64,000 nt of DNA from Aporrectodea caliginosa (GCA_020284085.1 JACEVL010005024.1:558001-622000), one strand, 5' to 3'. Numbered from the stretch's first letter, positions 11,601-23,260 are shown. Notes: generated by a model from the letters alone, not told the origin. A program made the numbers and translations.

Positions 11601-14600
11601 ACCTAAGTTACACTGTAATTAAGGGGCTTCAGTTACTTATATCTGCATACCAAAATAAAGTTTTAAAATTTAAAGGCTTGTTAATCAATAAACAGAGTAG
11701 ACTATGAAGAGCCTGAAACATGGATGTCACAGAAACGACATGACTACTGTCAGTTCACTCTATTGGTGATTTTTGTAACACTCACTCTGTTTCTTGGCAA
11801 TTTCATAAGCATCACCAGACCATCGAACAAAATTGTCACCCGCATATGGCAAACTGCAAATATATTAGAAAAGCGATTCAATCTAGCAAGTAAATTAAAT
11901 TCATGCAGCTTAAGCTGCTTTAACAATGTCATTTATAAATTATTTGTAAATGAACAAAAGAAACATTAGAATCTTTCCACCTGATCAAGAATGCTGATTT
12001 TTATTCAAAAGCTAACACGGAAAACAGATTTTCCTGAGTTACTGCGATAACATCTTTAATGTATGCCTTACAAATTTGTATCAAAGGAAGTTTTAGAGTT
12101 TTATTTTTGGTCACAAGATAAAGGCCAATAAACATATGTGGTAATGGCAGAGATTCATAAAATGAAAGAAGGATTTATAAAAATTACAATTTTAAACACG
12201 GAAAACAGATTTTCCTGAGTTACTGCGATAACATCTTTAATGTATGCCTTACAAATTTGTATCAAAGGAAGTTTTAGAGTTTTATTTTTGGTCACAAGAT
12301 AAAGGCCAATAAACATATGTGGTAATGGCAGAGATTCATAAAATGAAAGAAGGATTTATAAAAATTACAATTTTAACAGTGGCTAAAGCGTCACGTCGTC
12401 AGAGTGCATCCAGTTCTCAAGTCTCAGTTGCACAAGAAAACTGTAAAATCGAATAACAGGCCCAAACAACCATCTTCCAAAGCAGCCTACAAATTATAGA
12501 TTCAAAACTTCTCCATTTGTGAGTCAAGGCCCAAAAAGGAGATAAGGGCTTCACATAGAATGCGCTTGGGAGAAACATACAAAAACCATTCAACCATGCA
12601 CTTCAAGCGCTCCTGAATAGACTGCCTTGAAGGGGCACTATAAAAAACTGCAGTTATAATAATAATAATAATATGCAGCAATTCTGTATAGTAATATACT
12701 AACTCTTTTGGATCTGCCCCAAGTGCAGAAAAAGGATTCTGACGCATAGATCGAGTCTTTGGATCGTAGTAGGCCGAATCAATGTCCATGTTGTACAGGT
12801 ACTACAATTACGTTTTATACCAAAATGTCAGTCACGTAATCAGAATTAAATGAAAATAAGTGGCTGCCAGCTAAAACAAACCAATACATTTAGGCACTTT
12901 CTAGTTAACACAAGAATATAATAAAATATATATTGTCTCCGATCTCAACACGTGTAGCAGTAGCCCACTTTATTAAACATGCGATTTAGATATTAACAAG
13001 TCCGTGCTTCCGATATCTAAAAAGCTGACATCACCTTTAATGCACCTTTCAATGCATTAGATCATTTGTTCCAAATGGCTTATTTTAAAGAACATTATTA
13101 GATCTTGGCATCAGTACCTGTTGGAAGGTTAGTAGCAAAAAAGGCCACAGTTCTGAGTCCTTCCTTATTTCAGACAACAGTGAAAGAAAGAATTCTGAAA
13201 GAGATTATTTACCTTTGCAGTGTCTTCTCGAATTCTCAGATTCCTGACAGTGATACGCTGTTTGGTTTCAAATTTCTGGCCTGGCATTGCCATGTCATCA
13301 GCATACTTGTCATCTTCTTCACCTTCTTCCTAGATGGCAGACAGACCAAGAAACGTCAGTTATGATGAAACAAGAGTCCGTCTGACATTTACAGGAATTC
13401 AACTCATTGGCTAGCTGGCTGGAATTTGGGCATACTCCACTTTTTTCCCTACTGGCTGGGTTCTACGTGTGTGCAAGAGCTCACCACAGTCACCAGTGGT
13501 AACTTTTCCAGTTCAGTATTATTTTCTTATGGATAAAACTGCTTTTCTTAATGCACTTTAACATCATTTAGACTAGTGAACATCAGCTTTAATAGGTAGG
13601 TCTACTTAGAAGTACCCCCGGTATTTGAAAAAACACATTTTGCAAACGATTTTGCATATTCTGTTGGGTTTCATTTCAATGTAAACATTTCTTAAGCAAA
13701 TATTACAATGCATATTCTTTCTCCAAACTGTGTAACAAACAAGCATAAATAACAGGTGTATCGACCTGTATCGGCAATGGTATCCTGCATTCTGATGAAT
13801 TACACACAGACCCTTAGCCAGCCAAAATCTTTTGGATGGGCTACTCTTTATTTCTGGCTAAGGGTTTCATTACACATGCTATTTTAATGTAATGAATGAC
13901 AACAAGAGTGATGCAGGAAAGTATTTATTTACTTCCAGCAGCATCAACTCTGACTAACTTACCAGAACCTCTGCTTCCTTTTGTTCTCCATCGACCATTC
14001 CCTTTTCCAACTTCTGTGACTTTATCTGTCGTTTGACCTCCTCTATTTTACCGAACTCTTCCACGATCTTGCGATGTTCTGTCACGTCGTATCCATTCCA
14101 CCTGTCGCGCTTTCCATCGTAGTCAAATTCTAGCGTGGGCTGTTCAAACTCGTCACGAGCAATGTCCTCGTTGGTGAATTGTGCACCGATCTTGCGAGGC
14201 CTCTGTGCTCAAACAGCAAGAGATCAGATGCCTGCATTATTTAATACTTCAGTGCTACTCACTGAACTCTGCAAATCACACTATCCTTGCATCGAAACCA
14301 ATTAACAGAAGTCTTAAAGTATAATATGTCAGAACATGCATTCGATTCAAGCACAAAATGTGTAGCTCAATAACCAGATGGCCCTGTTTTAATTGTGTTC
14401 CATGCATATCTACAGTTCATTTGCTTATGCAGTGCCTCTGACATAGACATTTATCTATTAATCAATTCAGCCCTTCCTTTTGGACTGTCCCAACAAAGAA
14501 TGACCAAGTTTACAAGATAGAGTGGAACCGAAGACGCAACAGGGAAAGGCCTTTCCAACAATCCACCATGGAAATCAGGAGTAAGAGAAAATACGAGCCA

Positions 14601-16519
14601 TTAAAGCTTCTGCCAATTAGATTAAGTTAGCGTGCACAAACTGAGAGATGACCTAACCCAGTATCTGTGTGTTGTTAAGAATCATTTGTTTTTCTAATGA
14701 ACTAAATTCAAGAATTACTAGAACAAGATTCTCTATTAAGCATCTCAATACATACATTCATAACAAAATATGAATGATGATAGCACATAAGACCTAATAA
14801 AAGAAACTGTGTGTAGCATTCCCCATGATGGTCAAAGCTAAATTTCTAGCACATACAGTTGAGCTGGTCTTGTCAGAACCAGCAAGCCAGTATCTGCAGC
14901 ACCGACACTTCCGCTGGAAGACCCTTCAACAATGCAGCACTTCTTTAGGACTTTCAATGCTGATGGTATCAAAGCCTACTTTACTTCATCTCACTTTGAT
15001 TAAGTGAAATACCAATTTGAAGGGCACATAGGTACTTTGAATCATTGCCAACCGAAATAATTTCTTTACCTCACCTCGCTTTGATTAAGTGAAATGTCCA
15101 TTTGAAGGGCACATAGGCACTTTGAATCATTGCCAACTTAGATAATTTCTTTCATGTCAAATTACCTCAAGGCAATCTTTCTTTTTATGACCCAATGCAC
15201 CACAGTTCTCACATGCTCCCTTACGATACTTGGTAGCAACAGGTCCCTACAAAGAAAATTACAGCAGGGATAGCATGATTACAAACAATTTCACAATAGT
15301 AGCATTAAATCTTCTGGGTTTTTTATTCAGATTAAATGGCTGCATAAGTTGCAAAATTGTATTAAGATCTCAAATTAACAGGTTTCATCCTCATATGGCA
15401 AAAGAAATCTAAAAATGTAAGCAAATGAATATCTTTGCATAGGATAGGCAGTTTCACTGACTCGCTTAACTCTAAACAAATGATTGGTCATCATAGTACA
15501 TGATCATCATCGCAATCATATCATCATTCTAATCATTATCATCACTCTCTCCCTCTCTGTCTTTCATAGCTTTTTAGCCACAAAGGCAACAAACTACGCA
15601 TTTTAGTTTGTTTACTCTCTTTATAGTCATTTCACGAACACTGTCAAGAACAATGAATCACCGATAACTGACAAACAGCACCTTGCAACTTCAATAAGAA
15701 ACTGGCAATAGTAAGAGCTGAAGAGCCTAATGCAAGTTAGTGTATCCTCGACAAGTTGGTTCATCATGCTATGACGGACTCTGTGGCTTTTGTCATTGCC
15801 AGTGATAGCCATCAGTCCTATCTGACTAGTAGCAGCAGACAGTAAACTTGAGCGCCTCTAAGTAGGCTTCTTGAAGAGGCGCTATATAAATCTCCGGAAT
15901 GAATTAAATCTCCGGAATGAAAACTTACCTCTTTAACTCCATGTTTGTACCAGGAATTCAGAGGATCGAACTTCTTCTTCATCTCATCAGGCACTCTCTG
16001 ATGTCTAAGAGTTGGCATGGCTGCTCCAAAATACCAGGGAGCTTGCATGATGTATTGTGGAATGTGAGGATTTATATCCCTGGAAGGTAAAATTTATACA
16101 TGAGCTTAGTGTCTAAATAATAATCTTATAGGCATTTCAATTGTTTGCATATTACTAAATCACTATTCCTATACCTCATTGTTGTTATTATAATAATTAC
16201 TGTAGTACAAACATAGTTAAAGGTTCCACAATAGGCACAATTGTTAATTTGTGGTCCTGTCTAAGTTGACTTGCCTTTCCATGTGGCCCTACTGCAAAAA
16301 ACTGCAATGAAACTGGATGTGGAACATAGCAAATAACACTTACTTTCCCTCTTCATCCTGCATGGCTGGAGCAGTTCCAGCCTTCCGGGCTTCCTCCAAC
16401 TCCTTGAGTTTTCTCCAGTCTTCCCTTTTCTTTCCGGTTGGCTCTTCCTCTGTCACCTCCTTCTCCGTTTTGGCCAACTTGGCCACAAACGATGGAGGCA
16501 CATTCATTTGAAATGACAT
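5694..16519 (-). CDS. slu7: Pre-mRNA-splicing factor SLU7, 14 coding exons
   Basis: SLU7 is a nuclear second-step splicing factor that helps select the 3' splice site. Coding exons in transcript order are 16519-16344, 16079-15929, 15246-15166, 14202-13963, 13329-13213, 12801-12704, 11853-11786, 10848-10652, 9909-9805, 9370-9269, 8984-8913, 8033-7971, 6847-6635 and 5873-5694. All junctions are GT-AG and keep frame: 1863 bp, 620 residues plus stop (human about 586). Residues 1-58 carry the [16 protein letters not shown] block. A CCHC zinc knuckle lies in exon 3 (C121, C124, H129, C134). Exon 4 has [13 protein letters not shown], exon 8 FAWEAY and [13 protein letters not shown], and exon 10 WGYKCC. 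Exon 13 is a Lys/Arg- and Ser-rich nuclear-localisation-like stretch, and the last exon has the [12 protein letters not shown] signature. An acceptor just before the ATG (exon boundary 16522) implies an upstream 5' UTR exon, not located. The family match is strong; exact borders are by eye. Confidence 0.96.
6040..6315 (+). mobile_element. CR1/L2-like LINE 3' fragment in slu7 intron 13
   Basis: The plus strand encodes a decayed LINE ORF2 C-terminus: a piece like [10 protein letters not shown], then [16 protein letters not shown]. It is followed by a conserved 3' tail ending GCATTAGACACCGGCGCAATAGAAGTT. Close copies of the same tail occur at 17168-17415 and 37590-37705. It lies antisense to slu7. 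Confidence 0.7.
8345..8809. mobile_element. Degraded hAT-like element in slu7 intron 11
   Basis: The right end, read on the minus strand, begins TAGGGCTGG, a hAT-style terminus. Both flanks of the stretch are rich in TTAATTGATTAATT words (8360-8430 and 8740-8795). The interior has a broken plus-strand frame with [16 protein letters not shown], which resembles the start of a BED-finger transposase region. The left end is decayed and no target duplication was found, so limits are approximate. Confidence 0.45.
12014..12375. repeat. Perfect tandem duplication, 2 x 181 bp
   Basis: The unit at 12014-12194 is repeated at 12195-12375 with no difference visible by eye. It lies in slu7 intron 6 (between exons at 12801-12704 and 11853-11786) and does not touch splice sites. 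Identity implies a very recent duplication or an assembly artefact. Confidence 0.92.
13810..13865. repeat. Short inverted repeat (12-bp arms)
   Basis: ACCCTTAGCCAG at 13810-13821 pairs with CTGGCTAAGGGT at 13854-13865 across a 32-bp loop. It lies in slu7 intron 4 and its function is unknown. Confidence 0.6.
14990..15160. repeat. Diverged tandem duplication, unit about 85 bp
   Basis: The block TTTGATTAAGTGAAAT followed by TTTGAAGGGCACATAGG and TGAATCATTGCCAAC occurs twice, offset by 85 bp, with several substitutions between copies. It lies just 3' of exon 3 in slu7 intron 3 (minus-strand sense). Confidence 0.8.
15848..15920 (+). mobile_element. LINE 3' terminal hairpin and tail
   Basis: AGCGCCTCT and AGAGGCGCT form a 9-bp perfect stem around a 15-base loop, followed by TATAAATCTCCGGAATGAAT. 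The same hairpin and GAATGAAT tail end several CR1/L2-like copies in this window (25862-25935, 28360-28430 and, inverted, 48030-48110). It sits in slu7 intron 2. Confidence 0.6.
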
Positions 16520-16689
16520 CTTCTGCAACGAAGAAACCAAGAACAACACATTTTATGCAACATAACCTATGGCAATAATATATCAGTAACATGTAAATGG
16601 ATATCGGGTAGCAAATGGTATTTGTAAGTTGTTATTGGTGTACGTTTGTGACATATGCAGAATTAGGTGTTATGTGTCCAAGCCATCAA

Positions 16690-17415
16690 GGATATTTCTT
16701 GCAAATGCATTGATTTCCAGTCACCAAGATTACTGCAACTCTGTCCTGCAGCTTCAACAAGTGAAACATGCTGAAGCTGCAGCGAGTTTAGAAATCTTTG
16801 GTTAGAGTTATAACTAATAAGGCAAAACATAAACATATAACCCCTGTGTTAAATCTTTGCATTGGGTTCCTGTTAGCAAAGTTCAGCAAAATTGGGGCTC
16901 ATAATTTATAAAGCATTGAACTCTGGCCAACCACAATACTTAAAATAAGTCCTTATTCCCCGTACTTACCATTATTCAATTATGTCACCTAATTGTCTTT
17001 CTTTGATTATTATTGTTATTATTAATTCTTACTTCTACAAAACTCAGCTGATTTGGCTTGGCACCCAAAGAGGTGCCAGATGGTATGTCATTAACAGCAG
17101 TATCAGAGAAGTCAGTGTCATACACTTAGCAGCACAAAGACAAGCCTCACCAACTGTTCTTGGTAACTGAGCTCTTTCGGTTGCTGGATCTACTTTTTGG
17201 AACTCTGCCCTGTGTTTGTCTGCTCTGTTCAGTCGCTTGAGTCATTTGGTTCTCAACATAAAACTTAACCTCATTCAAATTGCTTATCCACCATAAACTG
17301 CCTCTTTGTCTAACGGATTGATCTGGATGTTGACCTGATTCTGGCATGGTTTTGGTGGGCCATCGGTTAATGCCTTGTGCATTAGACACAGGTGCAACAG
17401 AAGTTATAAGCAGCA
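16690..17415 (+). mobile_element. CR1/L2-like LINE C-terminal fragment
   Basis: Broken plus-strand frames give pieces typical of the LINE region after the reverse transcriptase: a YCNSVL-like piece near 16730, LHWVPVSKV near 16870, and a WNSAL-like piece near 17195. The 3' tail ends ATTAGACACAGGTGCAACAGAAGTT and matches the copy at 6040-6315. It lies upstream of the slu7 start codon. Confidence 0.65.
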
Positions 17416-17720
17416 ATTACAGTTCCCAAGTCTTTCAAAAGCACTTCAGGGCCTCTGAAACAGATCAGTTCATAACAGTGGCTATTGCTCATATTTATAC
17501 AAAGCTGAATTTCATTGCAGCTTCAGCAGTATCAGAAACATTTTGGCACCATTATAGGTGCATTTTCTGCCTCCACATACAGTCCAATTCAAAAATCGAT
17601 TGCTGACAACTTGCGTCACCTCTTTTGAAAAGCTCACAATATGCATAGAAGTATAGTATAGTACAGTATACTCAACAACAACAATAAAATATACAAGTAA
17701 CCCTGATGACCATAGCTGAG

Positions 17721-17850
17721 CAGGGCTATTAACAATACTGGAAAAATGTATTGCCAATACCAATACTTCTTAGTAGCTGAAATTAATTAAAAAGTATTGT
17801 TATACGAATAGTCAAATACCAATACTTATTGATTAGTAAGTTTACATTTG
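17721..17850. mobile_element. Orphan left end of a hAT-like element (CAATACT repeats)
   Basis: CAGGGCTATTAACAATACTGG starts at 17721 and is followed by several CAATACT and AGTATTG words up to about 17850. This is the same layout as the complete hAT-like elements in the window, but no matching right end or target duplication was found, so it is probably truncated. Confidence 0.35.
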
Positions 17851-17995
17851 TTGCCATAAAATATGTGCAAACTGTAGCAAGCACCGATGTAGGGAATTTC
17901 CCACAGAATCGCTTGAGCCAATGCAGTTTGTTGAAGAAGCCTTCGGAGTAAAGCTATTCAAAGACTCTGCAATGACATCGCTGTATTTTCCGTAA

Positions 17996-18400
17996 TGTAG
18001 TGGTTCCGTTCACGCCCGGATGTTAGCGGAACCCAAGCACTACATTTATGCCCGTCACGATATTGGCTGAAGCATGTCACTTGAACTTGCTACGGTAACT
18101 TCCATTGGCATTACGAAATGGCAGACATTGATGTAGGCAAAATTTTCACAAATTTTAAGTATTAAGGCATCGTGAAGGTCGGTTAGGGTCAGGCTAAGCG
18201 TCATCAGGGTCGGTTAGGGTCAGGGTTTGGGTTAGTGTCGTCATAAGAAAAACCTTCCGCCACATCAGTAATTTTTGCATGCGTTAATATCAAGCCGGAC
18301 GTTAGCCGGACAAGTCGGTAGCAGCATTGACCAATTGCGTAACGGGCGTTATTGGAATACCGTGTATAGGCTCACGCCAGGCGTGACTGTATCCACGCCC
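17996..18400. mobile_element. Mutator-like MITE, copy 1 (9-bp TSD)
   Basis: The 9-bp sequence TTTCCGTAA flanks the element exactly (17987-17995 and 18401-18409). The ends form imperfect inverted repeats: GTGGTTCCGTTCACGCC at the left and, inverted, GTGGATACAGTCACGCC at the right. A second copy lies at 20308-20732. The centre has repeated 'ggtcggttagggtcagg' words resembling TTAGGG telomere repeats. A 9-bp TSD suggests the Mutator superfamily; there is no transposase. Confidence 0.75.
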
Positions 18401-18943
18401 TTTCCGTAAATGCTATGCAGGATATTACACTGGTCCATGCTAGTTTTCCGGAATTCGTGTAGACCCCATTCTGCGACGTGACTTATACCGTGATTTATTG
18501 CGATTATCGCTTTCGCGATCTAACTGAATCACTGTAAACGCAGGCAGACACCAAAGCAAGTTTGGCCAGTATTAGGGCAGTCAACAATTTCGGGACAAAA
18601 CACGCCACCGTCAGGGCAAGAAAAGCATGATGTTCTATTTCGCAACTGATCATTCAGGGACAGTAACGTTAATAATAATAATGAAGCAGAGCATTAAATG
18701 CCTCAGTAATAAAACCAAACTAAACAGTAAACTCCGCTCAAAAAAGTACTTGAACAGAACTAAGATGACGAACTTACGCTGAATATTATGTCCAACTAAT
18801 TAAATCAAAATTTAATTATTAAATACACGAAAATGAATCTCCAATCCATAGACGATTTGTGGCCAATTTGGCTAGACCAGCCATAGATATTTATTATATA
18901 TATTACTAGACCGGCAGCTCACTGTCACGTGATAGAAACACCA

Positions 18944-19055
18944 TGCTTACTCCATCGACAGATGGAGTAAGCAATATATGTCGATGGCTTACTCCATCGA
19001 TATCTATATTTAGAACGTTCTAAATATAGATATCGATGGCTTACTCACGATGTAA
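18944..19055. repeat. Palindrome cluster with a 46-bp perfect palindrome
   Basis: Positions 18994-19039 form a perfect 46-bp palindrome centred between 19016 and 19017 (core AGAACGTTCT). Just upstream, CTTACTCCATC and GATGGAGTAAG pair as an 11-bp hairpin with a 4-base loop (about 18946-18971). The word GATGGCTTACTC recurs on both sides of the large palindrome. The whole cluster could extrude as nested cruciforms. Confidence 0.9.
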
Positions 19056-20307
19056 AAATTATAAATGTAGGCCCACACGTTTTTCTATAGCGACTCCACT
19101 CATTTTTAATGAATGGATTTGGTGCGATCCTTCACCATCGTTACCCGTTTGAATGGGTGCCAAACGGCTTACGTACTGGCGATGATTAATTTAATAGTTC
19201 GTACAAATTACAATGGACAACAAATTTTGATTTGCTTTAAATTTGTCTCCGGAGAAACTTCAGTTGCTTTGTACAGAATTTGGCACGCTGAATACAATGG
19301 TGTTCTGAGTTCTCATCACTTTTGCAAGTAGGCTAGCCTCAAGGCTTACTTACTTTTCAAACGAGGCTTCGAGAAAAAACTGATGGTAGGCTATGCAAAA
19401 TTTTAAAAGAAACACTAGTACGTAAGCCAAAATTTAGTTAGTGCAACACAATGTACTTGTTATTTAATTTTTGGACACGCTAAAACTGTACAGTAGGCCT
19501 ACTGCGGCTGATTTGCGTTTTTATCCAAGGTCAGGAGCTGCTCCTTTGTCAATGTCAATAGAAGTAGCTTGCTACCAACAACGCTATATAAATTGTCGTA
19601 ATTACAATTACAATAATTACAATTACAATGTCCAGCACTAATAAGCCAACATACTAGTGATCCACACACCCTGGTACTTAGTAGAGCTCTGCGCCGACTT
19701 CATAGTGTCGGCGGCGGCGCGCCGGTCATTTTTGGTCGGCGGCGGCGGCGCGCCGCCGACCAACAAAAGTCGTCGGCGGCGGCGGCGCGGCGTGGTCAGC
19801 GCCAATGAGGGATCGAAAAATTTATGAGGGGTCAAATGGGCGTCCGAACTTTTGAAATAGTTAGAATTTCCACACTGTAATTCTAGCATTTTAAGCTGTC
19901 ATCTGAACAAATTGCTTTATTATTTCAGTGCTGATAGGAATCAGCTGTCACTCGTAGGTAGGATGTTTGAGTGTGATTACAGAAAAAACTAGCAAACCAG
20001 ACATTTATTGAAATTAATATAAAAACTTGAAAACAGGGCCTACGTTCAATTTCCAAGAACGCCATAAGCCTTTAGTAAACGAATTGCTGACTATAAGATA
20101 CAATTATAAATATGAAAACCTTCGTTTATTATTTCACACTGACACACCGCAGTATGATTACAATTCATAGTAGGAACGGATTATCACAAGTTTTTAAATA
20201 AATCGAATTTCACTGTTTGGCAGCCATGAACGGCGTCCATAAGGTCCTACTGCTCATTTTACGAACGTCATATGGCGAATGAAAGGCTGAGTCGTTCTTT
20301 GATATAA

Positions 20308-20732
20308 CGTAGTGGATCCGTTCACGCCCCGGGCGTTAGCGGAACCCCAGTACTACATTCACGCCCGTAGCGTTATTGGCTAAGGCCTGTCACGTGAACT
20401 TGTTGTCTTCCCGTGGAATTTTGATATGGCGGACATCTGGAGGGTCGGTTAGGGCCATGTTAGGATTCGTGGGGTCGTTTAGGGTCAAATTAGGCGTCGT
20501 GAGGGTCGTTTAGGGTCAGATTAGGCGTCATGAGGGTCGGTTAGGGTCAGGGTTAGGGTTAGTGTCGTCTTTAGAAAACACGGTGAACAACCTTCCACCG
20601 CAATCGGCAATGTTTATCGCTCGGTTCGTTTCAGGTACACACAATCATGTGACATGCAATGACCAATTGCGAGGCGGGCGTGATTCTAGTCCCAGGTATA
20701 GGCTCACGTCGGGCGTGACTGTATCCACGACC
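20308..20732. mobile_element. Mutator-like MITE, copy 2 (9-bp TSD), nested in the hAT-like element
   Basis: It matches the copy at 17996-18400 in both ends and in the central TTAGGG-like tract (about 20440-20560). Flanks are TTGATATAA (20299-20307) and TTGATGTAA (20733-20741), identical in 8 of 9 positions. The inverted ends GTGGATCCGTTCACGCC and GTGGATACAGTCACGCC match in 15 of 17 positions. Confidence 0.75.
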
Positions 20733-21334
20733 TTGATGTAATTATATTACACTGTTGGAGCATAAGCTGCATGTGCTAATTTGATGATGGATATGCTTAA
20801 GCCTGCAAGATGATCAGATGGGGTATCATATCAAGGATGACTCATTCACTGTGTATGCGTTTTGTGAATGGATGACTCTTGCAATTTGGAACTTTTAGCC
20901 TAAATCCTGTTCACTAGGAAAATGAGGGTCATGTCGATGCTGTCTGTCTTCATCTCCGGCTCCTCCCTACTTACATACCTTAAGGTAGACAGAAAAGCAA
21001 ATACTTGGGGAAGCACATTATTTGGGTTAAGAAAAGAACTAAACCTATAGTAGCGCACCATGACGGGCGAGTCTAGTCGTGAGGGGCGCGGCATACAACC
21101 AGGAGGGGTGCGGGGACTGTTCGCCCCAGGCCTATGAATTAATACTGCCAATATTGCATAGAATTATAGATTATAATAAAGTATTCTTTGCATGTGTGAA
21201 CATTCACTGAAAGCTGCACTGAGGGGTTGATTTAACCCCAAAGGTAATTTCATGGAATTAACTGGAGGGGTTAAAAATGAATTTGGGGTTGAACACTCCC
21301 AACTCCCCGACAATTCAGTCACCATATATATATA

Positions 21335-21393
21335 TCCTCTGTCTTACATATATATATATATATGTAGTAATAGTATGCATGTAAGACAGAGGA
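21335..21393. repeat. Inverted repeat around a (TA)n core
   Basis: TCCTCTGTCTTACAT at 21335-21349 pairs with ATGTAAGACAGAGGA at 21379-21393, giving perfect 15-bp arms flanking a (TA)n loop. A degenerate TCTG/GTCT repeat follows at about 21510-21620. Both lie inside the composite hAT-like element. Confidence 0.8.
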
Positions 21394-22267
21394 CCTTTTC
21401 GATCTTCTCTCATTCCTATCCGTCTATTCAACATATATCAGTCATTCAATCCAACTATCCAACCATTCATCAATCCCACCAAACCAACCATCTATCTATC
21501 CATCCATCCCATCATCTGTCTGCTGTCTGCCTGTCTGTGTCTCTCTGTCTGTGTCTCTGTAGGTCTGTCTGTCTGTGTCTGGCTGTCTCTGTCTGCCTGG
21601 CTGTATGTCTGTCTGTGTCTACTTCTATTACCCACTGAAGCAACAATTTATCGTGAAATCATGCAAAACATGAAAAATGCAACAAAACAATTAAACACAT
21701 CAGCGTGGCATTGGCGGCGCGCCGAGGAATTATCGGCGGCGGCGGCGTCGGCGCGCCGATCCACAAAAATCGGCGGCGGCGGCGTCCAAAAAATGTCGGC
21801 GGCGGCGGCGCGGCGCGGCCGGCGCAGGGCTCTAGTACTTAGTTGTACTTAGTACAATGCAGCGCTTTATTGGAGTTTATGTATTACACTCAGTCTGATG
21901 AAAGCTAGCCGTTAGCCTAGGCCTACATGTGTGTAGGCCTACTTGATTCCTTTGATTGACTGCTTAATTGTCGAACTCATTGACTGACTGAGTATACGAA
22001 TCGGATTCAGATGACGCCTGTCTGACCCTTTGGATCTTGACATGGAATAGATTTTGACCTCTTTGCCTATCAATTTTTTTCGACTATGCGCCTCTGAACA
22101 TTGCCTTAAATGCTATAAGAAAAAGACCTGTCGACTGTCGCTTGAATTTTCATTTTCCGCATCTCTTGATACTGCCCCGGCCAATCTCAAAAGCATGATG
22201 CACTACCTGCTGTCCGTCGTGCTGAGCCGTCTGCCTGGTTGACTTTTGATTCTTGGGCACATAATAA

Positions 22268-23260
22268 CACTGACCAACAAAATAATATTTTTTGTTTGCT
22301 GCTCAGAACTTTAGAACTGTTCTTAGCTAAATTTGGGGCGCTGATTTCAAATATGAAATCGAAATTTGGCTAGCACGTCAGGATTTTTAGGTATACGCAT
22401 AGGTGAGGTTCTACACAATTGCGAACTCTCAACTCATATTAAAAATGTATGAAGAATAGAATTTTGTGCTTGTTCTTAGCTAAATTTTGGATGCTGGTTT
22501 CAAATATGAAATCGAAATTTGGATGGCAGGTCTAGTTTTTCAGCTACGCTTCAGTGAAGTTCTACACAATTGCGAATTCTCAGCTCATATAGGCCTATAC
22601 TGTAAGCGAAAGCAAAGTATCAAAACTGTATCACACAATGCCAGGCATTTGCTTTCACATTTGTTCTTAGTTAAAATTTGGACGCTGATTTCAAATATGA
22701 AATCAAAATTTGGCTAGCTTGTCAGGTTTTTTAGGTACGCATCAGTGAGGTTATACATAACCGAAAATTAATGCGGTACATTTGCAGTATGAACTATGCG
22801 ACGCGTACCTCAAAAACCTGACGTGCTAGCCAAATTTCAATTTCATATTTGAAATCAGCATCCAAAATTTAGTTGAGAGCAAGCACAAAAGCAAATGCCT
22901 CATACATTTTTTAAACTGTGTTTTCACTGATAGTATGAGTTGAGAATCCGCAATTGTGTAGAACCTCACTTATGCGTACCTAATAAACCTGACGTGCTAG
23001 ACAAATTTCGATTTCATATTTGAAATCAGCGCCCAAAATTTAGCCAAGAACAGTTAAAAAGTTCTGAGTAGCAAACAACAAATATTTTTTTGTTGCGCAG
23101 TGTTAATGTAGGCATATAAAACTTAAAGAATCCGAGAAACTTTATAACTTAAAAACTGGACGTGATAGACAAAAACGGTTTCCGGATTTGGAATCAGCAT
23201 ATTAAATTTAGTTAGGAACAGGTGTTAGAATCCCAACAGCAAAATGCTTGTTGATCAGTG
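22268..23260. mobile_element. CACTG-ended TIR element built of inverted ~180-bp units
   Basis: The left end CACTGACCAACAA matches the inverted right end CACTGATCAACAA, and TAA is present on both sides (22265-22267 and 23261-23263). This fits a CACTA/EnSpm-type element. The interior is a set of diverged units each containing 'GATTTCAAATATGAAATC'. Three units lie in plus orientation (near 22335, 22495 and 22685), two in minus orientation (near 22840 and 23010), and a weaker one lies at 23190. No transposase is encoded. Confidence 0.65.

Larger units (their letters stand above)
19682..21834. mobile_element. Composite hAT-like element, family F (GGCGGCG subterminal repeats)
   Basis: Ends are TAGAGCTCTGCGCCG (left) and the inverted TAGAGCCCTGCGCCG (right). 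GTACTTAG is duplicated exactly at 19674-19681 and 21835-21842. The first 115 bp and the last 125 bp are saturated with GGCGGCGGCG and CGCGCCG words. The interior contains a Mutator-like MITE (20308-20732) and a GTCT-rich microsatellite, so the 2153-bp length is inflated by later events. No transposase frame is seen. Confidence 0.85.

Noticed and set aside
18180..18240. Interstitial telomere
   Set aside because: The TTAGGG-like words are diverged and recur at the same place in a second copy of the MITE, so they belong to the transposon.
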